Assembly (NCBI GenBank): GCA_963765585.1
Contig: CAVXXB010000002.1
Span: forward strand, 62,001-126,000
DNA length: 64,000 nt
DNA from: CAVXXB01 sp963765585
GTDB lineage: Bacteria > Calditrichota > Calditrichia > JAJRVZ01
Direction: 5' to 3'
Each line of letters begins with the position of its first letter. Position 1 is the stretch's first letter. The position numbers were made by a program, and so were the translations under genes. Below the pieces are notes generated by a model, which did no database searches, had not been told where the DNA came from, and saw only the letters and a program-made list of their open reading frames with translations. Below, in pieces: positions 27,823-37,000 of the stretch.

Positions 27823-28957
27823 TCATCTTGAAATACCCTAACGCATACAGCTGGGTAATTCTATTTTCCAGTTCATTCTCGTTAAACAGATCACCCGGGC
27901 TCAATCCAATTTGATTATATATAAAACTGAATGATAAATTTTCATTTCCGGTGATCTGCAGGCCATAAATTCTTCTGATGGGATCCACAGATGCAGTGCG
28001 GGATCGATTCTTTTTTTGAGTTTCAACTATGTGCAATCTATTTTTAAGTGTGCGAAACTCCTGCAACTTTTTTGCCGCAGCGATTCTGCCCTGCTCCAAC
28101 AAAAGGTCCACTTGTTTAGGATCAAAATCTGCAGGGGAGAAACTTTTTATATCGGGCGAGACCAGAATATCAGCAAGTTTTATATTTTGCTCAATTCTTT
28201 CAAGACCCAACAAGTTATAGGTTTGCTGAAAAACATCAACCAGGCTCTTTATGTCCTTTCTTTCCAGCAAAGGAGCGCCTACATCCACCGCAATAATTAT
28301 ATCCACACCCATGTCTTTTAAAACGTCTGTCGGTAAATTATTGACAAGACCGCCATCCACCAATAAAGAATCTCCCCAGGAAACCGGTTTAAACACGGTA
28401 GGAATTGACATCGTAGTACGCATTGCTTTTGCAAGTGAGCCGGAATTGATAATCACTTCTTTACCTTTTACCAGATCCGTTGCGACACATTGATAAGGAA
28501 TTGGCAGTTGATCAAAATTATCAACTGATTGATACCCCATTGTTAATCGAGAGAATAGCAGCATCACATTCTGTCCTTCAATTAGGGCTTCCGGAATAAC
28601 CGGAGTAAATCCCTCCAAACCCAGGACAATTTGGTGCCGTCCATCATATTTTTTACGAAGAAATGGTACATTATCTCGTACCGGCTTATCTGTAAATAAC
28701 TCTACCCAATCGATATACTTTACCAAATACTCAAGATCATCTCCGGAATATCCAATCGAATACAACGCTCCAACGATGCCGCCCATACTGGTGCCCACAA
28801 TATAGTCAATTGGAATTTCCAGAGAATCGATCATTTGAAGCGTACCAACATGTGCGATACCTTTCGCACCACCGCCTGAAAGAGCGAGGCCGATGGTTGG
28901 CCGTTTGGGATTTGCCATTATCCTGGTTGAAAAAAGAAATCCCAGAATAAAAAGCAA
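27797..28957 (-). pseudogene. PlpD-like patatin: signal, phospholipase and POTRA part
   Basis: 386 residues. A short hydrophobic leader precedes a complete patatin domain: oxyanion hole GGGAKG (28-33), nucleophile motif GTSMGG (Ser near 57) and catalytic Asp in LLVDGGLVNNLP (near 204). A POTRA domain then starts (YGLQITGNENLSFSFI, about residue 335). The frame is lost at DYDHYTG, just before the barrel. In PlpD-type autotransporters the patatin is exported through its own barrel and acts on phospholipids. No ATG precedes the leader; TTG at 28957 or a codon further upstream must serve. BioY ends 79 bases upstream. The slip makes the gene formally broken. Confidence 0.8.
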
Positions 28958-29036
28958 TATGATATACGGGGTTTTTGAGATTGAATTAGAAATAATTAAT
29001 CCTATCCAACTGAGAGATTATTTACGAATAAATAAA

Positions 29037-29612
29037 TTACAGACGACGATTCAACTTTTCCACTCCTGGCAATAGTATTAGTGTTAATGCGATTTTAATG
29101 GCGGCCCCTGGGATAAAAGGATAAAAACCCAGTTGCAAGACATTACTCACACCAACATAATGCTTAAGCCAACCTAATCCACTAATAAAAATTATTGCGG
29201 TTCCCGCAGCCAAAGCAATGGTATAAATTATCATCCTGGGCGTTATGTTGTTTTCTGCTATTAGCGCTGTAAAATACACGGCAGGTAAAAATCCGATCAG
29301 ATATCCACCGGTTGGGCCAATGAGATGTCCAGGCCCAAATCCTGCATTTGCAAATACAGGCAGACCGAACGCACCCTCCAGCAAGTAAGTCATAACTGCC
29401 AGCAGGCCCCGATTTTTACCTAGAAGTAAACCAATGAGCAAAACGGCAAATGTCTGTCCGGTAATCGGGACCGGACTAAACGGCACTCTAATTGCAATTT
29501 GAGCAAATAAAGCAATAACCACGGATGCCCCGGCAATGATCACAAAATCAAATATAAAGGCATCATATTTTTCTTCAGGTCGATATGCATCGATAAAATA
29601 ATTCTGTTGCAT
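29037..29612 (-). CDS. bioY: Biotin transporter substrate-binding subunit BioY
   Basis: About 191 residues with six membrane helices. Family marks are IRVPFSPVPITGQTFAVLL, the GLLLGKNRGLLAVMTYLLEG turn, and FGPGHLIGPTGGYLIGF; these are the S-component signatures for biotin of energy-coupling-factor transporters. BioY captures biotin and works with the EcfA/EcfT (BioM/BioN) energising module, which is not in the window, or alone. I start at the ATG at 29612 rather than 29654 because the extra residues are unlike the family. A link to biotin need in the lineage is inference. A BirA site was not recognised upstream. Confidence 0.93.
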   Translation of the reverse strand: MQQNYFIDAYRPEEKYDAFIFDFVIIAGASVVIALFAQIAIRVPFSPVPITGQTFAVLLIGLLLGKNRGLLAVMTYLLEGAFGLPVFANAGFGPGHLIGPTGGYLIGFLPAVYFTALIAENNITPRMIIYTIALAAGTAIIFISGLGWLKHYVGVSNVLQLGFYPFIPGAAIKIALTLILLPGVEKLNRRL

Positions 29613-30024
29613 TGATTTCTCGTATGTGATGATTAGACAGATTTTTAATTTCACATATTTTTTATAACAAATCTACTTTTTTTTTGACTTTGGCTTTCGG
29701 CTCTTAGCAATCGGCTGCCGGCAAAGAGTAGAACCATCACACTTCATTTCCTGTCATCTTGCAGAGATCCTCCCGGATTGCCGGTGCCCAACCGACCGGA
29801 AGATTCCTTTGGAATGACAAGCTGGTGCTTGTAACTAATCCCAGTATCCTGCATCTTTCAGCGAAAAAATCTTAATTATTCTGAAATTATTTAAGAATTT
29901 GCGTTAATTTACCGAATAAAAGATATACAATACCTATAGCGGGTAAAATCAATAAAGCCGGATTTGTTCTATTCCCAGCTGGTGATAACCGGAGAAACAT
30001 CATTTACTTAAAAGTTGTATATAG
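29613..30024. other. Divergent intergenic region with repeats, no gene
   Basis: It separates minus-strand bioY from the plus-strand response regulator. It holds a TTTCGGCTCTTAGCAATCGG word-like tract (near 29695), copy B of the 67-bp element (29753-29819) and an AGTATCCTGCATC tract (near 29851). The last 150 bases before 30025 are AT-rich and must contain the promoter of the signalling block, but no clear -35/-10 pair can be assigned. Confidence 0.45.
29753..29819. repeat. 67-bp dispersed element, copy B
   Basis: Starts GTCATCTTGCAGAGATCC and ends GAAGATTCCTTTGGAATGAC plus A; same length as copy A (16335-16401) and alignable without gaps. The central hairpin reads CGGT-GCCCA-ACCG, where two base pairs differ from copy A in a compensatory way. 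Terminal TGTCAT/ATGACA inverted repeats are present. Confidence 0.7.
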
Positions 30025-31896
30025 ATGAACAAAACTAAACGACTCTCTGTCTTACTGATTGATGATGATGAATACATCAGAGGTTATGTTAAGTCACTTA
30101 TTAAAGAACGTAAATATGAAGTAATTGAAGCTGGCGATGGATTCACCGGAATAAAGTTGTTTAAAGTGAAGCAACCGGATTTGGTTCTTGTCGACCTTCG
30201 TATGCCGGAGATAGATGGCTTGGATGTTCTTTTAAAACTCAAATCCATCTCTCCAGAGACTCCATTAATTGTAATTTCCGGGACTGGTGATATTAAAGAC
30301 GCAGTTGAAGCAGTCCGAAGAGGCGCCTGGGAATATGTCATCAAACCAATTTCCGATCCAAATCATTTATATTCTGCCATAGACCGGGCGCTGGAACGCT
30401 TCCGGCTCATTTCTGAAAACCGGGCATATCAAAATAATCTTGAAGAACAGGTTCAGCAAAGGACAGAGGAATTAATTAAGTTAAACAGGCAACTCACCAC
30501 CAGTGAGGCCCGATATCGCAGTGTCGTAGAAGATCAAACCGAAACCATATCGCGTTTTCTTGCCGATGGAAGCCGCACATTTGTAAACCAAAGTTATTGC
30601 CGATTGTTTGGAAAGTCGCAAAAAGATTTATTAGGTAGCGATTTTTTCGCCCAAATATATGAGGAAGACATAGACAAAGTTAAAAAGAAGATCTATTCGC
30701 TTTCCGTACAAAATCCTGTGAAGGTTGATGAGCGGCGGGTAAAACTCCCGAACGGTAAGATCAGCTGGCAACAGGTTACTGACCGTATCATTCTGGATAA
30801 AAAAAAGAAAATAGTTGAATACCAGGCTGTAGGCGTTGATATCACTGAACGGAAGAATGGCGAAAAGGCCTTACGTGAGGCTTTGGAAGAGGTTGAGAGG
30901 TTAAAAAACAAACTCCAGGATGAAGTTGTTTATTTGCGCGAAGAAATAAAATTGGAACATAATTTCGAAGAAATTATTGGCAAGAGCGATGCCATCAAGC
31001 AGGTTTTTAATCAGGTTGAGATGGTAACTCCAAATGATACAACGGTGCTTATCCTGGGTGAAACAGGAACCGGAAAAGAATTGATAGCCCGGGCAGTTCA
31101 TAATCTGAGTTCCCGAAGGAAAAGACCTCTGGTAAAAATAAATTGTGCTGCACTGCCGGTGAATCTCATTGAAAGCGAACTGTTTGGTCACGAGAAAGGT
31201 GCGTTTACCGGAGCAGTAACTACCAGGATCGGGCGATTTGAACTTGCGGATGGTACATCCATTTTTCTTGATGAAATTGGTGAACTCCCGCTTGAACTGC
31301 AAACAAAATTATTACGTGTCTTGCAGGAAGGGGAATTTGAGAGAGTCGGTGGTGACGAAACAATAAAAGTGGATGTGCGTGTGATTGCCGCAACCAACCG
31401 GGATCTCCCAAATTCAGTTAAAACCGGAGAATTCAGAGAGGACCTATTTTACAGATTGAATGTTTTTCCCATTGACATGCCTCCCTTGCGTGAGCGGAAA
31501 GCAGATATCCCGCTCTTAGCAAGCTATTTTGCCCAAAAATATGGTCGAAAACAAGGAAAAATATTTGAAAAAATTTCTCAAAGCACAATTAAGTATCTGC
31601 AACAATTGGAATGGGAAGGTAATATCCGCGAACTGGAAAATATAATTGAACGGGCGGTAATTTTCAGCAAACCACCTGAATTAAAACTAAATCAACAATT
31701 TTCATTTTCATCCGAAATAAAATCGCCATCGGCAGAATCCAGATCACTACAAGCAATAGAACGAGAGCACATTACAAAAATTCTCGATGAAAAAAACTGG
31801 GTTATCCAAGGCGAAGGCGGTGCCGCAAAAGTACTGGGGCTACACCCCAACACACTACGCTCCAGAATGCAGAAACTCAGCATATCTAAATCCTGA
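30025..31896 (+). CDS. Sigma-54-dependent response regulator (REC-PAS-AAA-Fis)
   Basis: 623 residues. The receiver (8-125) has LLIDDDEYIRG and phospho-Asp in LVLVDLRMPEIDG. A coiled segment (130-165) and a PAS domain (about 165-290) follow. The AAA+ sigma-54 activator domain (320-555) has GETGTGKE (near 345), GAFTGA (near 392) and Walker B IFLDEIGEL. A Fis-like helix-turn-helix (580-620, AAKVLGLHPNTLRSRMQKL) ends the protein. The PAS insertion between receiver and AAA+ is unusual for NtrC-type regulators and gives a second input. It heads the plus-strand signalling block, and a plausible sigma-54 promoter lies ahead of the next gene. Its receiver and coiled linker closely resemble those of the kinase at 41137-43138, suggesting a common origin. 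Confidence 0.93.
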   Translation: MNKTKRLSVLLIDDDEYIRGYVKSLIKERKYEVIEAGDGFTGIKLFKVKQPDLVLVDLRMPEIDGLDVLLKLKSISPETPLIVISGTGDIKDAVEAVRRGAWEYVIKPISDPNHLYSAIDRALERFRLISENRAYQNNLEEQVQQRTEELIKLNRQLTTSEARYRSVVEDQTETISRFLADGSRTFVNQSYCRLFGKSQKDLLGSDFFAQIYEEDIDKVKKKIYSLSVQNPVKVDERRVKLPNGKISWQQVTDRIILDKKKKIVEYQAVGVDITERKNGEKALREALEEVERLKNKLQDEVVYLREEIKLEHNFEEIIGKSDAIKQVFNQVEMVTPNDTTVLILGETGTGKELIARAVHNLSSRRKRPLVKINCAALPVNLIESELFGHEKGAFTGAVTTRIGRFELADGTSIFLDEIGELPLELQTKLLRVLQEGEFERVGGDETIKVDVRVIAATNRDLPNSVKTGEFREDLFYRLNVFPIDMPPLRERKADIPLLASYFAQKYGRKQGKIFEKISQSTIKYLQQLEWEGNIRELENIIERAVIFSKPPELKLNQQFSFSSEIKSPSAESRSLQAIEREHITKILDEKNWVIQGEGGAAKVLGLHPNTLRSRMQKLSISKS

Positions 31897-31936
31897 TAAT
31901 AATTTTCTGTTAGTAAACTTCGATATTTCGTATCGT

Positions 31937-31950
31937 CACGATATATCGTG
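31937..31950. promoter_or_regulatory. 14-bp perfect palindrome between regulator and porin genes
   Basis: CACGATATATCGTG lies 40 bases after the regulator stop and just after a small hairpin CGATA-TTTCG-TATCG (31921-31935). It is about 100 bases upstream of the proposed sigma-54 promoter, where an enhancer-binding regulator would bind. No T-run follows, so it is not a standard terminator. Confidence 0.35.
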
Positions 31951-32051
31951 GTGAATATGTAACTTCATTCTCTTACCTGCCAAACTCTTATTTTCCCTAA
32001 ATAATTATTAATTCTATAGTTACAATGCTACTAAATGACCTATTTATTTTT

Positions 32052-32067
32052 TGGCATGGTTATTGTC
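32052..32067 (+). promoter_or_regulatory. Candidate sigma-54 (-24/-12) promoter of the porin gene
   Basis: TGGCATGGTTATTGTC matches the consensus TGGCAC-N5-TTGC in 5 of 6 bases of the -24 box and 3 of 4 of the -12 box, with correct spacing. Transcription would start near 32078, giving a 70-base leader before the ATG at 32148. The gene upstream encodes a sigma-54 activator. The weak point is T instead of C in the -12 GC pair. Confidence 0.5.
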
Positions 32068-32147
32068 TAATATCCCACCGAATTCGAATTAAAGGATGTA
32101 ATATTTTAACACAGTTAAAATAGTAAGTATGGAGAGGAGAACAGACA

Positions 32148-33467
32148 ATGAATTATGGAAGCAAAACTATCCTGGTATTGCTCATGTTAGCGGCGACTAT
32201 ATTTGCACAGGTTGACGGTATTCAAATTCATGGGTTTATTTCACAGGGCTATTTGAAGAGTAGTGACAACAACTTTCTTGGCCGCACTGCCGAGGGAACA
32301 TTTGAGTTCAATGAAGTTGGTCTTAATTTTTCAACAGAATTAACTGATAACCTGCGTGTCGGTATGCAGTTTTTTGCCCGGGATTTAGGTTATCTCGGTA
32401 ATGATAATATCGTGGTAGACTGGGCATATGGTGACTATCGGTATTTTGACTGGTTTGGTGTCCGCGGTGGAAAAATGAAAATGCCGCTGGGCTTATATAA
32501 TGAAATTAGAGATATCGATATGCTGCGGACCAGCATCCTGATGCCTCAGGGAGTATATAACGAAAGTTGGCGTGATACGTTCAATGCCATCAAGGGTATC
32601 GGTATTTATGGTACCACCAGAATTGGTGTACTCGGATCAATCAGTTATCAGGGCCAGATAGGTGTACTCAATGTAGGTCCGGAAACAGGTATGAACAAAT
32701 ACATTGAAGACCAATTATTTGCCCACATGGACGAGTACAAACTTTCGACTTCATATGTTGCAAATCTGGCATGGGAGACACCTTTACAGGGCTTTAAACT
32801 TGCAACCAGCGTTTTTTCATCTGATATGACAATCAGCGGTATAACAGAAGATTCTGATTTTTGGCGTAACCAGACAATCAATGCAGTCGGCGATGTTCTG
32901 GAAACATACGGACTGGATCGTCCTCAATCGTATGAGGAGGCATTGGCCATAGCGGAAACTTTTGGTGTTGATGCCGATTTGGTTGGGATTCCCATCATTC
33001 AGGAGCTAAATGATAATTTCGGATTATGGTTCTCCGGAGAATTCACATATGAAAATTTAATTCTGGCCGCAGAGTATTTTACCCTGTCAACCCAGGTAGC
33101 CACGTCCAATCCGGATCTGGGCGAATTACGTTCATTTGAAAATGAATTGGGTGGATTTTATGGAAGTATCGGCTATCGGTTCAACAATTGGTTCGAAGCC
33201 GCATCTTATTATTCCGAATACTATACGGATCTGAGTGATAAAGACGGAAAGGGATATGCAGGTGTTTATGGTCTTCCCGCGTCTAACTCATATCTGAAAG
33301 ACACGGCCTTATCGCTGAGATTTGATGTAAACTCACATTGGATTATCAAAGTGGAAGGACATAGCATGAACGGTACCGCAGTAATGTTCCGCCAGGATCA
33401 GGACGATCCAAAAGACGTAAAGAAAGACTGGATGCTTTTTGCAGGTAAACTAACTTATAACTTCTAG
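32148..33467 (+). CDS. Outer-membrane porin-like beta-barrel protein
   Basis: 439 residues. Signal peptide MNYGSKTILVLLMLAATIFAQ, then a barrel of alternating strands: IQIHGFISQGYLKSS, FNEVGLNFSTELTDNLRVGM, GVRGGKMKMPLGLYNEIRD and a C-terminal strand LFAGKLTYNF ending in Phe. The GKMKMPLGLYNE segment resembles the constriction loop region of OprO/OprP- and DcaP-like porins, but the solute is unknown. It has a good ribosome site (GGAGAGGAGAAC). The small PstS-like gene follows after 21 bases, so the two form an operon; together they look like an outer-membrane and periplasmic sensing or uptake pair feeding the kinase cluster (inference). Confidence 0.75.
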   Translation: MNYGSKTILVLLMLAATIFAQVDGIQIHGFISQGYLKSSDNNFLGRTAEGTFEFNEVGLNFSTELTDNLRVGMQFFARDLGYLGNDNIVVDWAYGDYRYFDWFGVRGGKMKMPLGLYNEIRDIDMLRTSILMPQGVYNESWRDTFNAIKGIGIYGTTRIGVLGSISYQGQIGVLNVGPETGMNKYIEDQLFAHMDEYKLSTSYVANLAWETPLQGFKLATSVFSSDMTISGITEDSDFWRNQTINAVGDVLETYGLDRPQSYEEALAIAETFGVDADLVGIPIIQELNDNFGLWFSGEFTYENLILAAEYFTLSTQVATSNPDLGELRSFENELGGFYGSIGYRFNNWFEAASYYSEYYTDLSDKDGKGYAGVYGLPASNSYLKDTALSLRFDVNSHWIIKVEGHSMNGTAVMFRQDQDDPKDVKKDWMLFAGKLTYNF

Positions 33468-33488
33468 GTATGCGGGAGGAAAATTAAT

Positions 33489-33926
33489 ATGCGAAATTTG
33501 AACATAAATATAGTGATTTTCATGATACTTCTGGCATACGGTTTTGGATATAGCCAATCATCAAATTCATACAAGGTAATTGTGAATAAGACCAACAGCA
33601 TAGAAGAAATTGATCAATCAGATCTATCCGATATGTTTTTAAAAAACCTTACAAAATGGCCGGATAAGAAAAAAATCACACCGGTTGATTTAAACAGTGA
33701 GTCAAAAACCAGAGCATCTTTTTCAAAATCTGTGCACAATAAATCTTTCAACGCCATAAAAGCGTACTGGCAGAAAAAAATCTTTACCGGAAAGGGAGTG
33801 CCACCCGTTGAGAAAAACAGTGACGCCGAGGTGATTGCTTTTGTAAAGGAGAATGAAGGTGCCATCGGATATATTTCTTCAGATGCCAGTTCCAGTGGTG
33901 TCAAAGTTATTAAAGTGAAGGAATAA
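33489..33926 (+). CDS. Small periplasmic PstS-like (phosphate-binding superfamily) protein
   Basis: 145 residues: signal peptide (NINIVIFMILLAYGFGYSQ) plus a single lobe of a PBP-like phosphate-binding fold. Characteristic segments are DLSDMFLKNLTKWPDKKKITP, NKSFNAIKAYWQKKIFTGKG and VIAFVKENEGAIGYISSD. PstS has two lobes and about 300 residues; this short version is too small to be a complete transporter component, and no pstCAB genes are nearby. Short proteins of this kind often sit beside porins and hybrid kinases, so I infer a ligand-sensing role for the kinase that follows. Ribosome site GGGAGGAAAA. Confidence 0.8.
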   Translation: MRNLNINIVIFMILLAYGFGYSQSSNSYKVIVNKTNSIEEIDQSDLSDMFLKNLTKWPDKKKITPVDLNSESKTRASFSKSVHNKSFNAIKAYWQKKIFTGKGVPPVEKNSDAEVIAFVKENEGAIGYISSDASSSGVKVIKVKE

Positions 33927-33958
33927 GTTCGCATGATGAGTACAGGTAAAAATTACCA

Positions 33959-33989
33959 GTCGCTGCCAGTCTGTTATATTGGCAGCGAC
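33959..33989 (+). other. Strong stem-loop between the PstS-like and kinase genes
   Basis: GTCGCTGCCA pairs perfectly with TGGCAGCGAC over an 11-base loop. No T-run follows, so it is not a normal intrinsic terminator. It could stabilise the 3' end of the porin/PstS-like message or reduce read-through into the kinase gene, which would give the expression ratio needed between secreted proteins and kinase. Confidence 0.6.
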
Positions 33990-34054
33990 GAATTCACAAT
34001 TAAGAAGAAAGTCTTCTAATTCATAAAAATTCAATGCTATAGGGAATTATTATC

Positions 34055-37000
34055 ATGTTCAAAAATATAAAAATCAGAACTAAAATAGTCTTAATGCCGG
34101 CACTGGCAGGTGCCGCATTCTTAACGATCCTGATTATTAATACAATGCTGGGATCGCAAAACAATCAACTATTGGTTTCAATAGAGAATGGGTATTTCCC
34201 TGCGCTGGAGATGAGCCGTGAATTGGAAGGCATTCTGGCTCAGGTGCAGCGGAATATGCAGTATGCCGCTTCTGCCATGGATGAGGAAGTTCTGACTGAA
34301 ACAGATTTGCTTCGCGATAACTTTCTCGCCATAGTAGAAAACAGCAATGATAATCCGGTTTTAAATCAGGCAGAAATATTATTTCTGGAACAGGCATTCA
34401 GTGACTACTATCCGTTGGCGCGTAAGACCACCTTACAAATGATAAATGAGGGTCTGGTCGAGGAAGTTATACAGAATCTCGATGCGATGCAGGAGAAATA
34501 CAATCTCATTCAAAACAAACTCAATGTCATGATTAGTGACAAAAAACTGGATATGGCAAAGGCAATTGGGGATGCACAAAGTAATCAGGGATCCATTGTA
34601 CTTTCAATAATTATAATTACCCTACTGAGTCTTTTACTTTTGCTCTTTATATCTTTTGTTTTTATTCGCTCCATCACCCGACCGCTTCAGCAAATTGTTG
34701 GGGCGGCAAATCAACTGGCAAACGGGAATGTAGACATCGAATTAGCCATCGAACAAAATGACGAGATAGGTGAACTAGCGAAGACTACATCAAGTTTGGT
34801 TGAAACATCCAGACAACTTTCACTCGCTGCCGATGCAATCGGTCAGGGTGACTATCATGTGGATATCAATGTTCGAAGTGAAACAGATATTCTTGGAAAA
34901 TCCCTGCAGCGCATGAAAAAAAATTTATTGACCATGAGTACCGAAAACGAACATGATAACTGGTTAAAAACAGGTCAGGCGGAATTAAGTGATAAAATGC
35001 GCGGTGATCAGAATATTGTTGAGGTGGCTCAGAATGTACTGAATTATCTCGCCAAGTATATAAATGCCCAGGTTGGAGCCGTCTATTTGAGTGACGGAAC
35101 CGATAAACTAAAACTGACCGGCAGTTATGCCTACAAAAAGAGAAAAAATCTTTCCAGTGAATTCACACTGGGAGAGGGATTGGTTGGACAGTGCGCACTG
35201 GAGAAAAAATCCATCGTGATCACAGACGTTCCCAACGACTATATCAGGATCAATTCAGGAGTTGGGGAACATGCACCATTAAATTTAATGGTAACACCGC
35301 TCTTATACGATGGCCAATTGCATGGCGTCATTGAATTAGGTGGATTTCATGAGTTTACTGATCTGGAAATGAATTTTCTGGAACAGGCAACTGAAAATAT
35401 CGCCATCGCTCTCCAGAGTGCCGTTTCCAGATTTAAAGTGAAGGAACTCTTAGAAGAAACACAAAACCAGGCTGCAGAGTTGCAGGCCCAACAGGAAGAA
35501 CTCAGAGTTACCAATGAAGAACTGGAAGAACAGACTCAGAATCTAAGAAATTCCGAAGAAGATTTGAAATCACAGCAAGAGGAACTGAAAAAATCTAATA
35601 CGGAATTGGAGAGACAGACTGATGCACTTAAAGAACGACAAACTGAAATTGAGAATAAAAACCTGGAACTGGAACAGGCAAGAAAAGAAATTGAGAAAAA
35701 GGCTGATGAGCTGGAACTCAGCAGTAAATATAAATCTGAGTTTCTGGCTAATATGTCTCACGAATTACGAACACCATTAAATAGTATTCAGATACTTTCA
35801 AAACTATTAAGTGAAAATAAAGATAAAAATCTGACTGAAAAGCAGATGAATTTTGCAAAAACAATAAATTCATCCGGATCTGATCTGCTTGGTCTGATCA
35901 ACGAAATTCTTGATTTGTCCAAAATAGAAGCCGGTAAAATGAATTTAAATCTGGAAGATATGACCCTGGGTTACCTACCCAGCTACATTCAGCAGAACTT
36001 TGAACATCTAACATCGGAAAAAGGCTTATATCTTAAAGTTGAAATGGATAAAGATTTGCCAAAAAATATTCGGTCCGACCGACAGCGCGTGGAACAAATA
36101 TTGAAGAACTTATTATCCAATGCGATAAAGTTTACTGAAAATGGCGGCGTCTCGGTAAAAATCAACAGACCTTCTGCGGAACTGAATTTAAAACAATCCG
36201 GTTTATCACCCGACTCTTCAATATGTATTTCGGTTATTGACAGCGGTATAGGTATACCGGATGAAAAGAAACAACTGATATTCCACGCCTTTCAGCAGGC
36301 CGACGGTACAACCAGCCGTAAATTTGGCGGAACTGGTTTGGGATTATCGATTTCATTGCAACTTGCCAAATTAATGGGTGGTGAAATACAGGTTGCCAGT
36401 GAAATTAATGAAGGAAGTACATTCCGTCTCCTTCTGCCCGATATCTGCCTGCAGGGAGCAGAGACCTCGACACCGTCTCACGAAGAAATGGCTGATACAG
36501 AGATAGAAAAACCGGTAAAAGATGAAATCGAAAATGTTTCCCTCTCAATAATGCCTCAAAAGAAAGAGGCTAACCCGAATCAGGTTAACGAAATAAGGGA
36601 TGACCGGCTGGAGATCCTGGATGATGATCGATCTATTCTGATTATTGAAGATGACGCAAACTTTGCCAAGATACTCTTCGATTTTACAAGGGAAAAGGGA
36701 TTTAAATGTCTGTTAGCTGAGGATGGTGAAGCCGGGTTGCAGTTGGCCAATCAATATAAACCCAGTGCCATTTTACTGGATATCGGTCTGCCACGTATTG
36801 ATGGCTGGACTGTGATGGAACGGCTTAAAGAAAATACAGAAACCAGGCACATCCCGGTCTATTTTATCTCAGGTCAGGATAAACAGATGGCGGCTATGAA
36901 TATGGGTGCTATTGGATATCTACTAAAACCGGTTAGTCAGGAAGGATTGAATGATGCCTTTGCAAAAATTGACAAGATAATATCGAAAGATATAAAAAAA

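Noticed and set aside
29655..30024. tRNA or small RNA gene in the bioY-regulator spacer
   Set aside because: No cloverleaf or strong promoter-terminator pair; the only structured part is the repeated 67-bp element.
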